Program-made: the position numbers and the translations under genes
In this document: one piece after another, positions 38,206 to 47,377 of the stretch
Position numbering within the stretch: the stretch's first letter is position 1
Layout of the letters: every line of letters starts with the position of its first letter
Notes under the pieces: model-generated
What the model was told of the DNA's origin: nothing
The model's input: only the letters and a program-made list of their open reading frames with translations
Databases searched by the model: none
Source of the DNA: Streptomyces venezuelae
GTDB lineage: Bacteria > Actinomycetota > Actinomycetes > Streptomycetales > Streptomycetaceae
Direction: 5' to 3'
DNA length: 64,000 nt
Assembly (NCBI RefSeq): GCF_008642335.1
Contig: NZ_CP029191.1
Coordinates: forward strand, 5,518,001-5,582,000

Positions 38206-38961
38206 TCACGCTCCGGCCTTCCTGAAGACACGTGTGCCGACCGTCACGGAGAGCAGGACGAAGGCGAGGGCCATCAGGGCGCCGTACAGCATCGTCGTGG
38301 TCGCGTAGTCGCCGACGTAGCCCGCGCGGACCGCGTCGACGAGGTAGCGGAACGGCATGAAGTGGGAGAGGACGTCGAGCCAGGCCGGGGCGAGCGCCAT
38401 CGGCAGCATCAGGCCGGAGAGCAGCATCGACGGCATGCTCACCGCGTTGACGGCGGGGCCGAACTCGTGCGGCTTGTCGACCTTCATGGCCAGCGCGTAC
38501 GAGAGCGACGCGAGTCCGGCCGTCAGGAGCCCCACGAACGCGAACCCGATGAGGATGCCCGCGAGCGGCGCCCTGAGCCCCATCGCCAGCGAGGCGAGCA
38601 CGAGCAGCACGGCCTGGAAGACGAAGAGCGCGGCGTCGCGGAGGATCCGCCCGAGGAGCAGCGCGAGACGGCTCACGGGTGTCACCCGCATCCTTTCCAC
38701 CACGCCGAACTGCTTCTCGATGATGAGCGCGAACCCGCTGAACGTGGCGCCGAACAGGCCGAGTTGCAGCAGCAGTCCCGGTACGAGGACCTGCCAGGAG
38801 TCGCCGTCGGAGCCGAGCGGCAGGTCGGTGAGGAGCGGGCCGAAGAAGAGGAGGTAGAGCAGCGGGGTGAGGACGCCGAACAGGATCTGGAACGTGGAGC
38901 GCAGGGTCTGCCGGGCGTACCGCCCGAAGATCAGGGCGGTGTCGGCGAGCAGTGCAGGCAT
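38206..38961 (-). CDS. ABC-2 type transporter permease (DrrB-like)
   Basis: The 251-residue protein has six membrane segments and an ABC-2 signature near the C-terminus. It begins with a short cytoplasmic helix followed by RQTLRSTFQILFGVLTPLLYLLF. It is encoded directly after its ATPase, from which it is separated by 24 bases. DrrAB-type pairs export drugs or lipids. Substrate is unknown. Confidence 0.88.
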   Translation of the reverse strand: MPALLADTALIFGRYARQTLRSTFQILFGVLTPLLYLLFFGPLLTDLPLGSDGDSWQVLVPGLLLQLGLFGATFSGFALIIEKQFGVVERMRVTPVSRLALLLGRILRDAALFVFQAVLLVLASLAMGLRAPLAGILIGFAFVGLLTAGLASLSYALAMKVDKPHEFGPAVNAVSMPSMLLSGLMLPMALAPAWLDVLSHFMPFRYLVDAVRAGYVGDYATTTMLYGALMALAFVLLSVTVGTRVFRKAGA

Positions 38962-38985
38962 GGTGGGGGTCCCGGGTGGTGAGGG

Positions 38986-39768
38986 TCAGACGGCGACGGG
39001 GGTCGTGTTCGCGGGCGCGATGTCGCGCCCGGTGATGGCGAGGAAGGTGTCCTGGAGGGTGGCGTCGATCGAGCCGCCGTACTGGAGCTTCAGCGCGCTC
39101 GGCGTGCCTTCGGCGACGACGACGCCCTTGTCGACGACGACCAGGCGGTCGGAGAGGGCGTCGGCCTCGTCGAGGTAGTGCGTGGTGAGGAAGACGGTCG
39201 TGCCGTGCTCGTCGCGCAGCCCGCGCACCAGCTGCCACAGGTCGGCGCGGCTGCCCGGGTCGAGTCCGGTGGTCGGCTCGTCGAGGAAGAGGACCTCGGG
39301 GCGGTGGGTGAGCCCGAGGGCGATGTCGAGCCGCCTGCGCTGGCCGCCGGAGAGCGCGGCGCAGGGCCGCTCCATCAGCTCGGTCAGGCCGAGGTCGCGC
39401 GCCAGTTCCTCCGCGCGGGCCGCCGCCTGAGACTTCGTCAGGCGGTAGAGGCGGCCCTGGGTGACGAGTTCCTCGCGTACGGAGATGCTCAGGTCGACGC
39501 CGCCCGACTGGGCCACGTACCCGATCCTCTCGCGCACGCCGGCGGGGTCCTTCGCGAGGTCGCGGCCCGCGACGGTGGCGGCGCCGCCGGTGGGCGGGAG
39601 CAGCGTGGTCAGCATGCGCAGGGTCGTGGTCTTTCCCGCGCCGTTCGGCCCGAGGAAGCCGAGGATCTCGCCGGGCTCGACGCGCAGGTCGATGCCGCGC
39701 ACGGCCTCGACGGGGCCGGCCTTGGTCTGGAAGGTCCGGGTGAGCCCGGAGGTGCTGATGATGGCCAT
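38986..39768 (-). CDS. ABC transporter ATP-binding protein, DrrA family
   Basis: The 260-residue ATPase has Walker A in LGPNGAGKTTT, the signature ALSGGQRRRLD, Walker B in LFLDEPTTGLDPGSR and the H-loop TTHYLDEADAL. A C-terminal segment of about 45 residues follows, typical of daunorubicin-resistance-type ATPases. The ATG at 39768 starts the first strand properly. An upstream frame is open but runs through the operator region. It is divergent from a TetR gene that probably controls it. Confidence 0.92.
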   Translation of the reverse strand: MAIISTSGLTRTFQTKAGPVEAVRGIDLRVEPGEILGFLGPNGAGKTTTLRMLTTLLPPTGGAATVAGRDLAKDPAGVRERIGYVAQSGGVDLSISVREELVTQGRLYRLTKSQAAARAEELARDLGLTELMERPCAALSGGQRRRLDIALGLTHRPEVLFLDEPTTGLDPGSRADLWQLVRGLRDEHGTTVFLTTHYLDEADALSDRLVVVDKGVVVAEGTPSALKLQYGGSIDATLQDTFLAITGRDIAPANTTPVAV

Positions 39769-39790
39769 GACGTCCACAAAAACAGAGGCA

Positions 39791-39860
39791 CTGAAATTTT
39801 GCAACGCCTCCAAAAACCAAACAAGCCCTAACTTTCAGGGTGACGCCAAAATTTCAGGGT
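39791..39860. promoter_or_regulatory. Operator region with inverted and direct repeats between ABC operon and tetR
   Basis: CTGAAATTTTG (39791-39801) and CAAAATTTCAG (39847-39857) are exact complements, 45 bases apart. TTTCAGGGT also occurs as a direct repeat at 39833-39841 and 39852-39860, 19 bases apart, so three TTTCAG half-sites lie in the gap. The stretch is strikingly AT-rich for this genome. It is the likely binding site of the divergent TetR repressor. Confidence 0.7.
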
Positions 39861-39876
39861 CCCTAGGATGGGAGGC

Positions 39877-40518
39877 ATGAGTGAGGGCCTGCGGGAGCGC
39901 AAGAAGAGGCAGACGAAGCAGCGGATCTCGGACGTCGCGACCGGGCTCTTCCTGGAACACGGGTTCGTCGCCGTGACCATCGCCGAGATCGCGGACGCCG
40001 CGGACGTCTCGGTCAACACGGTCTACAACTACTTCCCGGCCAAGGAGGACCTGTTCCTCGACCGGGGCGACGACGTCGTCGACCGCCTCTCCCGTCACGT
40101 GCGCGGCCGGCGCGCCGGGGAGTCCGCCGCCGACGCGGTCCTGCGCGAGCTCCGCGCCGACGTGGAAGGCGTCTCGCCGGCCGTCGGGCTCTTCCCCGGC
40201 TGGGCCGACTTCATGAAGGTCATCACCGAGGCGCACGCCCTGCGCTCCCGGCTCTGGGCGATCCAGCAGGAGGCCCACGACCGGCTCACCCGCACCCTCG
40301 CCGAGGAGACCGGCGCCGACGGGGGCGACCCGCTTCCCGGCCTCGTCGCCGGTCAGCTCTCCTGGGTCCACAGCACCCTCATGGCGTGGATCGGCGACGA
40401 GATGTCCAAGGGGCGCGAGCCCGCCGAGGTCTCCCGCGAAGCCCTCGCGCTGCTCGACGAGATGGAGGACCTGCTGAGCGACAAGGTCCTCAACTACGCG
40501 CCGCGGGCCGCCGAATGA
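39877..40518 (+). CDS. TetR-family transcriptional regulator
   Basis: The 213-residue protein has an N-terminal TetR helix-turn-helix (about residues 13-58, TIAEIADAADVSVNTVYNYFPAKEDLF) and a ligand-binding C-terminal domain without specific features. GGAGG lies at 39871, just before the ATG at 39877. Divergent placement and shared operator repeats indicate that it represses the neighbouring ABC exporter and itself, released by the exported compound. Confidence 0.92.
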   Translation: MSEGLRERKKRQTKQRISDVATGLFLEHGFVAVTIAEIADAADVSVNTVYNYFPAKEDLFLDRGDDVVDRLSRHVRGRRAGESAADAVLRELRADVEGVSPAVGLFPGWADFMKVITEAHALRSRLWAIQQEAHDRLTRTLAEETGADGGDPLPGLVAGQLSWVHSTLMAWIGDEMSKGREPAEVSREALALLDEMEDLLSDKVLNYAPRAAE

Positions 40519-40665
40519 CGCGTACCAGTGTGATGTCCGTCATTTGAGACGTGACGCGCATCTCCTTACCACCACAGGCGCGCCCACGGCCGCTAACGTG
40601 CGCCGGGAAGGCATACGTGAACAGCGTGCAAGCCAAGCGTGACAAGCGGTAGGGGAGTCGGAACA

Positions 40666-41514
40666 GTGGCACGGAAGCTCGCCGTCATCGGAGCCGGACT
40701 CATGGGGTCCGGCATCGCTCAGGTCTCCGCCCAGGCGGGCTGGGACGTCGTCCTGCGCGACGTCACCGATGAGGCCCTGACCCGCGGCACCGACGGGATC
40801 AAGGCGTCGTACGACAAGTTCGTGAGCAAGGGCAAGCTCGCGGCCAAGGACGCGGAGGCCGCGCTCGGACGCATCACGACCACCACCGACCTGGACGCCG
40901 TCGCCGACGCGGACATCGTCGTCGAGGCCGTCTTCGAGAAGCTCGAGGTCAAGCACGAGATCTTCCGTACGCTCGACAAGCTCGTGCGCGACGACGCCGT
41001 GCTCGCCTCCAACACCTCCGCCATCCCGATCACCAAGATCGCGGCCGTGACGGAGCGCCCGGAGCGCGTCGTCGGCGCCCACTTCTTCTCGCCCGTCCCG
41101 ATGATGCAGCTCTGCGAGCTCGTACGCGGCTACAAGACCAGCGACGAAACGCTCGCCCGCACCCGTGAGTTCGCCGAGTCCGTCGGCAAGACCTGCATCG
41201 TCGTCAACCGCGACGTCGCCGGCTTCGTGACGACCCGTCTGATCTCCGCGCTCGTCGTCGAGGCCGCCAAGCTCCACGAGTCGGGCGTCGCCACCGCCGA
41301 GGACATCGACATCGCCTGCAAGCTCGGCTTCGGCCACGCCATGGGCCCGCTCGCGACCGCCGACCTCACCGGCGTCGACATCCTGCTGCACGCCACCCAG
41401 AACATCTACACGGAATCGCAGGACGAGAAGTTCGCGCCGCCGGAGTCGATGCGCCGGATGGTTGACGCCGGTGACATCGGGCGCAAGAGCGGGCAAGGGT
41501 TCTACAAGCACTGA
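40666..41514 (+). CDS. 3-hydroxybutyryl-CoA dehydrogenase
   Basis: The 282-residue enzyme oxidises 3-hydroxyacyl-CoA with NAD. It has the Rossmann start KLAVIGAGLMGSGIAQV, the catalytic His in GAHFFSPVPMMQL paired with Glu, and a C-terminal domain with GFVTTRLI and KSGQGFYKH. It is the stand-alone dehydrogenase form and not a fused fatty-acid oxidation enzyme. The GTG at 40666 is preceded by GGGGA. Confidence 0.93.
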   Translation: MARKLAVIGAGLMGSGIAQVSAQAGWDVVLRDVTDEALTRGTDGIKASYDKFVSKGKLAAKDAEAALGRITTTTDLDAVADADIVVEAVFEKLEVKHEIFRTLDKLVRDDAVLASNTSAIPITKIAAVTERPERVVGAHFFSPVPMMQLCELVRGYKTSDETLARTREFAESVGKTCIVVNRDVAGFVTTRLISALVVEAAKLHESGVATAEDIDIACKLGFGHAMGPLATADLTGVDILLHATQNIYTESQDEKFAPPESMRRMVDAGDIGRKSGQGFYKH

Positions 41515-41710
41515 ACCAGCACTGACGTACGCCGTCTGACGCCCCGTCGGACGCTTCGGCGCCCGGCGGGTCACCCCTCGGAGTGAATTCGGTATCGGTT
41601 CGCTTACAGACGGCAACTTCCTCGCCCACGCGGCAGTCAGTTGCAGTGACATACGCAGACGCCTTACGTATCGGGCGTCACAGCAGACACAGCACTCTCG
41701 GGGAGCGCAT

Positions 41711-42034
41711 ATGCACATCAGGGGCGACCAGGCCCAGCTGGTCGTCGGGGGACGCCTCGACGTACGCAGCGCGGCGGACGCCCGCACGGTCCTGCACTCG
41801 GCCGTCGACGACGGCGTCGGCGATCTGGTGCTCGACCTCTCCGAACTCGACTCGTGGGACGCCACGGGCCTCGGCGTCATCATGGGCGCCCACCGCCGCG
41901 CGGGACGCTGCGGACGCCGACTCGTCCTCCGCCACGTACCGCCGCAGATGCAGCGCCTCCTCGTCGCGACCCGACTGCACCGGATCCTCGCCATCGAGGG
42001 CGGCATCGGAGTCGAATCCCTCCCCAGAGTCTGA
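41711..42034 (+). CDS. STAS-domain anti-sigma factor antagonist-like protein
   Basis: This 107-residue single STAS domain resembles the SpoIIAA/BldG group. The loop that carries the phospho-Ser in those proteins reads DATGLGV here, with Asp50, Ala51, Thr52 and Gly53. Thr52 would have to take the phosphate. Such proteins free sigma factors by binding an anti-sigma kinase, but no kinase or sigma gene is adjacent. The ATG is the first codon that gives the usual first strand. It is followed by the large NB-ARC-like gene after 205 bases. Confidence 0.85.
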   Translation: MHIRGDQAQLVVGGRLDVRSAADARTVLHSAVDDGVGDLVLDLSELDSWDATGLGVIMGAHRRAGRCGRRLVLRHVPPQMQRLLVATRLHRILAIEGGIGVESLPRV

Positions 42035-42239
42035 AGGATCCGACCGCACAATCCTCACGAACCTGTGACGTCTCGGACGGGGCGGTACCCCGCCCTCCCG
42101 TAGATACTGAGCAAAGGTCTAGGGTTCGGTGGCCACCGATATACGGACCCGCACGGGGGCGCCGGACCAGAAGCGACAGCGCAGTGTGCACGAAGGCCGG
42201 AGGGGGCTCTGCACACCACGCATCTGGGGGGCTAGGACC

Positions 42240-44732
42240 ATGGACCCGATGAACCGGGGACCCGAAGAGTACGGCCACGACGGCATCGACGACTTCGACG
42301 GCGGCATCGACGACGACGGCTCGGCGCGCCCCGGACGGCCGCCCCGCGACGCTCTGACACCGGACTTCGGGCAGCCCGCACCCGCTCTCGCCCGCACGGT
42401 CCGGCTGGTCTCGGGCGACTTCCTGCTCACCGTGAACCCCGTCGACGGCAGCGAGATCGAACCCTGCCCGCCCGGCGAACGGCCCCCGCGCCCCGGCAAG
42501 CGCTCCGCAGCCGACCGCGCCGAACTGCGCCGCGCCTCGATGCCGCCCGTGCCGCCGGGGCCCGCACTGCCCAGGCTGCCGCTCCTGGAGCGCCAGGAAG
42601 AGCGTGAGCGGCTCGTACGGCTCCTCGCACGCGGCCGCTCCGTCCGGCTGACCGGACCCGCCGGTTCGGGCCGCACAGCGCTCCTCAACGCCGTCGCCGA
42701 CGACTGCGCGGACCTCGCCCCCGACGGCGTCGTCCGCCTCTCCGGCTACCGCAGGACACCCGGCGAACTGCTCCACGACCTCTTCGCCGCCGTCCACGAA
42801 GCGCCGCTGCACCGCCCCGAACGCGCCCAGCTCCTCGAACACGTCCACGAGATCGGCGCCGTCGTCGTCCTCGACGACCTCGAATTCGGCGGCGCCGCCC
42901 TCGACGAGCTGCTCGACGCGACACCCGAATGCGCCTTCCTCGTCGCCACCACACCCGACGTGGCCGCGCCCTCCGCCGACTCCCACCTCGAAGAGGTCTT
43001 CCTCGGCGGCCTCGGCCGCGGCGGCGGCCTCGAACTCCTGGAGCGCGCCGTCGGCCGCGTCCTCGACGACGAGGAGGCCAACTGGGCGGGCGACCTGTGG
43101 TTCGAGTCCGAGGGCCTGCCGCTGCGCTTCGTCCAGGCCGGCGCCCTGCTCCGCCAGCGCGACCAGCTCCGCGCCGACCCGCACGCCTTCGAGGAGCACG
43201 GCTACTACGTCGACACCCCCGTCATCCCCGTCGACGCGCCCTTCGACTCGGGTGCCGACGAGCACGACGTACCGCTGCCCTCCCTCGCCGACGGCGCCGC
43301 GCCCGCCGCCCTGCTCGCCTCGCGGCTCAGCCCGTCCGCCCGCGCCACACTGAAGTTCGCCGTCGCCCTCGGCGGCGAGCTCCCGCACCAGGCCCACCTG
43401 CCCGCCCTCGTGGGCGACACCCACGCCGACGCGGCCCTCGCCGAGCTCGTCGGCTGCGCCCTGGTCACCCCGGTCGGCGCGCACTACCGCCTGGCCGCCG
43501 GTGTCCGCACCCAGCTGGAGGCCGCCGGGTACGCGGAGGAGGCCGCCGAGTACGCGCTGGGCGCCGCCCAGCACTACGCCTGGTGGTCCGGGCACCCCTC
43601 CGTCACCCCGGAGCGGGTCGCCGCCGAGGCCGACGCCGTGCAGGCCGCCCTCGCCGCGCTGGTCGCCACCGAGAGCGGCGCGGCCGTGCTGCTCGCCCGC
43701 ACCGCCGCGCCCGCCTTCGCGGGCGGACTCGACTGGGGCGCCTGGGAGCGTGCCCTGCGCTCCGGCCAGGAGGCGGCGCGGAACGCGGGCGAGGTCGCCG
43801 AAGAGGCGTACTTCCACCACGAGTTGGGCATCCTCGCGCTCTGCGGCGGACAGCTCGACCGGGCCCGCGCCGAACTGGAGGCGTCCATAGGCCTGCGCGG
43901 CGCGCTCGCCGACAAGCGCGGCATGATCTCCGGGCGCAGGGCCCTCGCGCTGGTCGCCGACCGGTCGGGCGGCGCGCTGCCCGGCGGGCGCACGGCCGCG
44001 GGCGAAGAGGTGCCCGACGCGCGCTACGAGGAATCGGCGTCGCCGCCCGGCGGCATCCCCGCCACGTTCACGCCGTCCGCCGCCGCGTTCGCCCTGCCCA
44101 CGCCGCCCCCGGAGCCGGAGACGCTCGTCACCAGCAAGGCGACGCCGGTGTCCGGGGCGGGCCCCGCGCCGAGCCGCCGCTCCATCATCAGCGGCACCCG
44201 CCGCAACCTCGTCGCGGCGGGCGCGGGAGCCCTGCTGGTCGCCGTTCTCGGCACCGTCGTCACCCTCGGTGCCACGTCCGACAACAACGACCCGCCGAAC
44301 GACAAGGTCACGACCGAGCAGTCGGCGAAGGAGGACCGCGACGAGGGCGGCCTCACCGCCGACGAGCCGCGCAAGGACTCCACGAGCCGCTCCGACACAC
44401 CCGGCGAGGACGGCGTCGCCGGAACGTCCGACGATCCGGCGCCGAGCGCCAGCGACGAGCCGTCGGACACGCCGAGCAAGAGCGCCAAGCCGTCCGACAC
44501 CCCGTCGAAGCCCTCGGACAAGCCGACCAAGCCGACCGACAAGCCGACGAAGCCCACGGACAAGCCCACGAAGCCGACCGACAAGCCGGACCCGCCGACC
44601 ACGCCTCCGACGACCCCGCCGACCACCCCGCCCACGACCCCGCCGACGACGCCTCCCGACGAGGAGTCGCCGCCCACCTCGCCCGACAACTCGAACTCGG
44701 CGAGCGGCCCCGGGGCCGAGGACAGGATCTGA
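42240..44732 (+). CDS. Membrane-anchored NB-ARC/STAND-like ATPase with a Lys/Pro/Thr-rich tail
   Basis: The 830-residue product has a P-loop ATPase (about residues 110-330) with Walker A GPAGSGRTAL (about 139), Walker B AVVVLDDLE (about 207-215) and a GLPLRF motif (about 292) like the GLPL of NB-ARC proteins. A mostly helical Ala-rich region (about 360-590) could be TPR-like. One membrane helix follows at about 656-678. The remaining 150 residues are acidic, then a run of KPTD-type repeats (about 755-787), then TTPP repeats (about 788-806), and must lie outside if the ATPase is cytoplasmic. The ATG at 42240 is preferred over an upstream frame extension. I know no function. It lies between the STAS gene and nucS. 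Confidence 0.75.
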   Translation: MDPMNRGPEEYGHDGIDDFDGGIDDDGSARPGRPPRDALTPDFGQPAPALARTVRLVSGDFLLTVNPVDGSEIEPCPPGERPPRPGKRSAADRAELRRASMPPVPPGPALPRLPLLERQEERERLVRLLARGRSVRLTGPAGSGRTALLNAVADDCADLAPDGVVRLSGYRRTPGELLHDLFAAVHEAPLHRPERAQLLEHVHEIGAVVVLDDLEFGGAALDELLDATPECAFLVATTPDVAAPSADSHLEEVFLGGLGRGGGLELLERAVGRVLDDEEANWAGDLWFESEGLPLRFVQAGALLRQRDQLRADPHAFEEHGYYVDTPVIPVDAPFDSGADEHDVPLPSLADGAAPAALLASRLSPSARATLKFAVALGGELPHQAHLPALVGDTHADAALAELVGCALVTPVGAHYRLAAGVRTQLEAAGYAEEAAEYALGAAQHYAWWSGHPSVTPERVAAEADAVQAALAALVATESGAAVLLARTAAPAFAGGLDWGAWERALRSGQEAARNAGEVAEEAYFHHELGILALCGGQLDRARAELEASIGLRGALADKRGMISGRRALALVADRSGGALPGGRTAAGEEVPDARYEESASPPGGIPATFTPSAAAFALPTPPPEPETLVTSKATPVSGAGPAPSRRSIISGTRRNLVAAGAGALLVAVLGTVVTLGATSDNNDPPNDKVTTEQSAKEDRDEGGLTADEPRKDSTSRSDTPGEDGVAGTSDDPAPSASDEPSDTPSKSAKPSDTPSKPSDKPTKPTDKPTKPTDKPTKPTDKPDPPTTPPTTPPTTPPTTPPTTPPDEESPPTSPDNSNSASGPGAEDRI

Positions 44733-44741
44733 CGCGGAGCG

Positions 44742-45413
44742 TCAGAACAGCCGGAGCTTGTCGTCCTCGATGCCGCGCAGCGCGTTGTAGTCGAGGACGG
44801 TGCAGCCGATGCCGCGGTCCGTGGCGAGGACGCGTGCCTGCGGCTTGATCTCCTGGGCGGCGAAGATGCCCCGGACGGGCGCCAGGTGCGGGTCGCGGTT
44901 CAACAGCTCGAGGTAGCGCGTGAGTTGCTCGACACCGTCGATCTCGCCGCGGCGCTTGATCTCGACGGCGACGGTCTGCCCGTCGGCGTCGCGGCAGAGG
45001 ATGTCCACCGGGCCGATCGCCGTCATGTACTCGCGGCGGATGAGCGTATATCCCTCACCGAGCGTCTCGATCCGGTCGGCGAGCAGCTCCTGAAGGTGTG
45101 CTTCCACGCCGTCCTTGATGAGGCCGGGGTCCACACCCAGTTCGTGCGAGGAGTCGTGCAGGACTTCCTCCATCGTGATGATGAGCTTCTCGCCCGCCTT
45201 GTTCACGACGGTCCACACGCCGGCGTCGTCCCCGGTCCCCTCCTTCAAGGTGCAGGGCGGCGACATCCAGTTGAGCGGTTTGTAGGCCCTGTCGTCCGCG
45301 TGGATGGAGACGCTGCCGTCCGCCTTCACGAGGATCAGACGGGGCGCCGACGGGAGATGGGCGGTGAGCCGGCCCGCGTAGTCCACGGAGCATCGGGCAA
45401 TGACGAGACGCAT
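44742..45413 (-). CDS. nucS: Mismatch-specific endonuclease NucS/EndoMS
   Basis: NucS cuts double-stranded DNA at mismatches and replaces MutS/MutL repair in Actinobacteria. The 223-residue protein has an N-terminal dimerisation domain and a C-terminal RecB-like nuclease domain, with the catalytic Asp in [10 protein letters not shown] and the Glu-x-Lys in [10 protein letters not shown]. Length and motifs are normal. The ATG at 45413 matches the family start [12 protein letters not shown]. It converges on the NB-ARC-like gene with only nine bases between. Confidence 0.95.
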   Translation of the reverse strand: MRLVIARCSVDYAGRLTAHLPSAPRLILVKADGSVSIHADDRAYKPLNWMSPPCTLKEGTGDDAGVWTVVNKAGEKLIITMEEVLHDSSHELGVDPGLIKDGVEAHLQELLADRIETLGEGYTLIRREYMTAIGPVDILCRDADGQTVAVEIKRRGEIDGVEQLTRYLELLNRDPHLAPVRGIFAAQEIKPQARVLATDRGIGCTVLDYNALRGIEDDKLRLF

Positions 45414-45667
45414 GGGGCGCAACGCTACTCGACTCGGGGCGGTGTACGCGATTCGCCCGTCCCGCTCCCGTCACCCCCGCGCTGAAGAGGCGACTTGTCC
45501 GTCGATGGACCTGTTCGATCCTGGCCGGTTATGCGCCCAATCTCCTGGTGCCCACACCGCCCGGTGCCTACCGTAGAAGCTAGAGGTCGTCATCCGTGCA
45601 CGCTGCGTAGGCGGACTCCATCCCTGTCCGTAGGCCCCCGCTCCCCGGGGGTGCGAGAGGAGAACCC

Positions 45668-46060
45668 ATGTCGCTCGACGTCTCACCGGCACTGTTGGAA
45701 CAGGCCGAGCGAGGCGAGGTGGACGAAGCAGAATTCGTCGACTGCGTCCGGACCTCCCTGCCTTACGCATGGGAGATGATCAGCTCCCTGGTGGCCCAGC
45801 TGAAGGTCGACGGCGGCGAGTTCGCCGACAACCAGACCCCGCCGCCGGACGAGCAGGCGCGTGGCCAGCTGCTGCGCGCGCTCGCGAGTGACGCGATCCG
45901 CGGTGCTCTGCAAAGGCATTTCGGGGTGCGCCTGGCATTCCAGAACTGTCACCGCGTGGCAGTGTTCCCGCTTGACCCGGCGGTGGACGACCGGCTCGCC
46001 CGCTTCACCTCGATCCGGGGCCAGCTGCTCAACCAGTCGCCGGAACTCCGGGACTGCTGA
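45668..46060 (+). CDS. SCO5389-family protein of unknown function
   Basis: The 130-residue protein is conserved in Streptomyces next to nucS and belongs to what I recall as the SCO5389 family. It is acidic and helical at the N-terminus (EQAERGEVDEAEFVDCVRTS). A basic segment with RHFGVRLAFQNCHRVAVFP follows, and the C-terminus ends in Cys. No catalytic motif is visible. It starts at ATG after GAGAGGAG. The 254-base gap between nucS and this gene should hold both divergent promoters, which I could not place. Confidence 0.75.
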   Translation: MSLDVSPALLEQAERGEVDEAEFVDCVRTSLPYAWEMISSLVAQLKVDGGEFADNQTPPPDEQARGQLLRALASDAIRGALQRHFGVRLAFQNCHRVAVFPLDPAVDDRLARFTSIRGQLLNQSPELRDC

Positions 46061-46068
46061 CGCCTGTT

Positions 46069-46113
46069 GCTGCCGCTCCGTACGCGGGAGGTGTGTCAGT
46101 CCGGAGCGGCAGC
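46069..46113. terminator. Hairpin between two converging genes
   Basis: GCTGCCGCTCCG (46069-46080) pairs exactly with CGGAGCGGCAGC (46102-46113) around a 21-base loop. It lies between the converging SCO5389-type gene and the oxidoreductase gene. Confidence 0.6.
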
Positions 46114-46133
46114 TCCCCAGGCGGAACAGGCGC

Positions 46134-47168
46134 TCAGCGGAGCTGGGGCAGCACCTCGGCGCCCAGCCTCCGTACGTTCTCCTCCGTGGCCGCGAGGTCG
46201 CCGGAGCCCTCCACCAGCAGCGCGAAGCGCGTGATGCCGGTGCGCTCGGCGGTGGCGGCGAGACGGTCGGCGCAGACCTGCGGGGTGCCCACGGGGTGCA
46301 GCTTGCACAGCAACTCCGTGTACGCCACCGGGTCACGCATGGCGCGGTGCCTGTCGTCCACGGTCACATGGGCGTCCAGCCCCTGCTTCAACCACCCCGG
46401 CATCGCCTTCTGTAACGCCTCCGCCGCGTCGAGGCGGCGGTCCGCGACCTGTGCGACACCGGCGGATACGTGGGGCGCCGCGGAAACCCTCTCCGGCGGG
46501 TGCCCCGCAGCACGTGCGTGGCGATTCCACAAGGCCACCATTTCGGCCTTCTCGTCGTCGCCCACGTGCATCCCGAGCAGCATCGGCAGACAGCGCTGCG
46601 CGGCGAGCCGCACGCTGGACGGCGAGGTGCACGCGACGACCACTTCGGGACCTTCGGCGCCCTGCCCGTTCAGCGCTTCCTGCGGGCGCGGCACCACGGC
46701 GACCTCACGGAACGCGAACCGCTCGCCGTTGCCCGCGACGCGCGGCTCCCGCAGCCACCGCAGCAGCAGGTCGAGGGATTCGGGGAACCCCTTCTCGTAC
46801 GCCTCCAGGCCCGCGCCGAACACTTCCAGGTCCACCCAGGGACCGCCGCGTCCGACGCCGAGCGAGAACCGGCCGCCGGTCGTCACGTGCAGCAGCGCAG
46901 CCTGCTCGCCGAGCGCCACGGGGTGGGCGGTCGGGAGCACGCTCACAGCCGTGCCGACGTGGATCCGCCGCGTCCGCCCGAGGATCAGTGCCGCGAGGGT
47001 CACCGCCGACGGACAGGTGCCGTACGGCACGAAGTGGTGCTCGGCGAGCCAGACCGAGTCGAGCCCCGCCTCCTCGGCCACCTCGGCGGACCGCACCGCG
47101 CGGTGCAGTGCCTCCCCCTGCCCCTGTCCGGGGAACTGGGCGGCCAGAACAAAACTACCTACTCGCAT
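46134..47168 (-). CDS. LLM-class (luciferase-like) flavin-dependent oxidoreductase
   Basis: The 344-residue protein is a TIM-barrel oxidoreductase of the bacterial luciferase type. It has the AEEAGLDSVWLAEHHF motif, the THVGTAV-like strand (RIHVGTAVSVLPTAHPV) and a GRFSLGVGRGG loop. These use FMN or F420, and the cofactor cannot be decided here. Its substrate is unknown. Confidence 0.88.
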   Translation of the reverse strand: MRVGSFVLAAQFPGQGQGEALHRAVRSAEVAEEAGLDSVWLAEHHFVPYGTCPSAVTLAALILGRTRRIHVGTAVSVLPTAHPVALGEQAALLHVTTGGRFSLGVGRGGPWVDLEVFGAGLEAYEKGFPESLDLLLRWLREPRVAGNGERFAFREVAVVPRPQEALNGQGAEGPEVVVACTSPSSVRLAAQRCLPMLLGMHVGDDEKAEMVALWNRHARAAGHPPERVSAAPHVSAGVAQVADRRLDAAEALQKAMPGWLKQGLDAHVTVDDRHRAMRDPVAYTELLCKLHPVGTPQVCADRLAATAERTGITRFALLVEGSGDLAATEENVRRLGAEVLPQLR

Positions 47169-47377
47169 CGAACTCCTGCCTCCTTGGCGCCGACGCAGGC
47201 ACTCCCCCTACGGGCAACAACGCGTGACACGTGCCAAAGGCACGGCTTGGCAAGAAGATTGTTTGATTTTCCGTGCAGGGGACGGGATCCGGCCCTTCGG
47301 TCCGGGCCGGGTACCCCGCGGCGCGGCGCGTAGGCTGGTCGCACCCCTGACCGCCGTACAGCCCGTGAGGTGTTTCC

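Noticed and set aside
44510..44665. Short tandem repeats as a possible CRISPR or regulatory array
   Set aside because: They encode KPTD and TTPP repeats in frame inside the NB-ARC-like gene.
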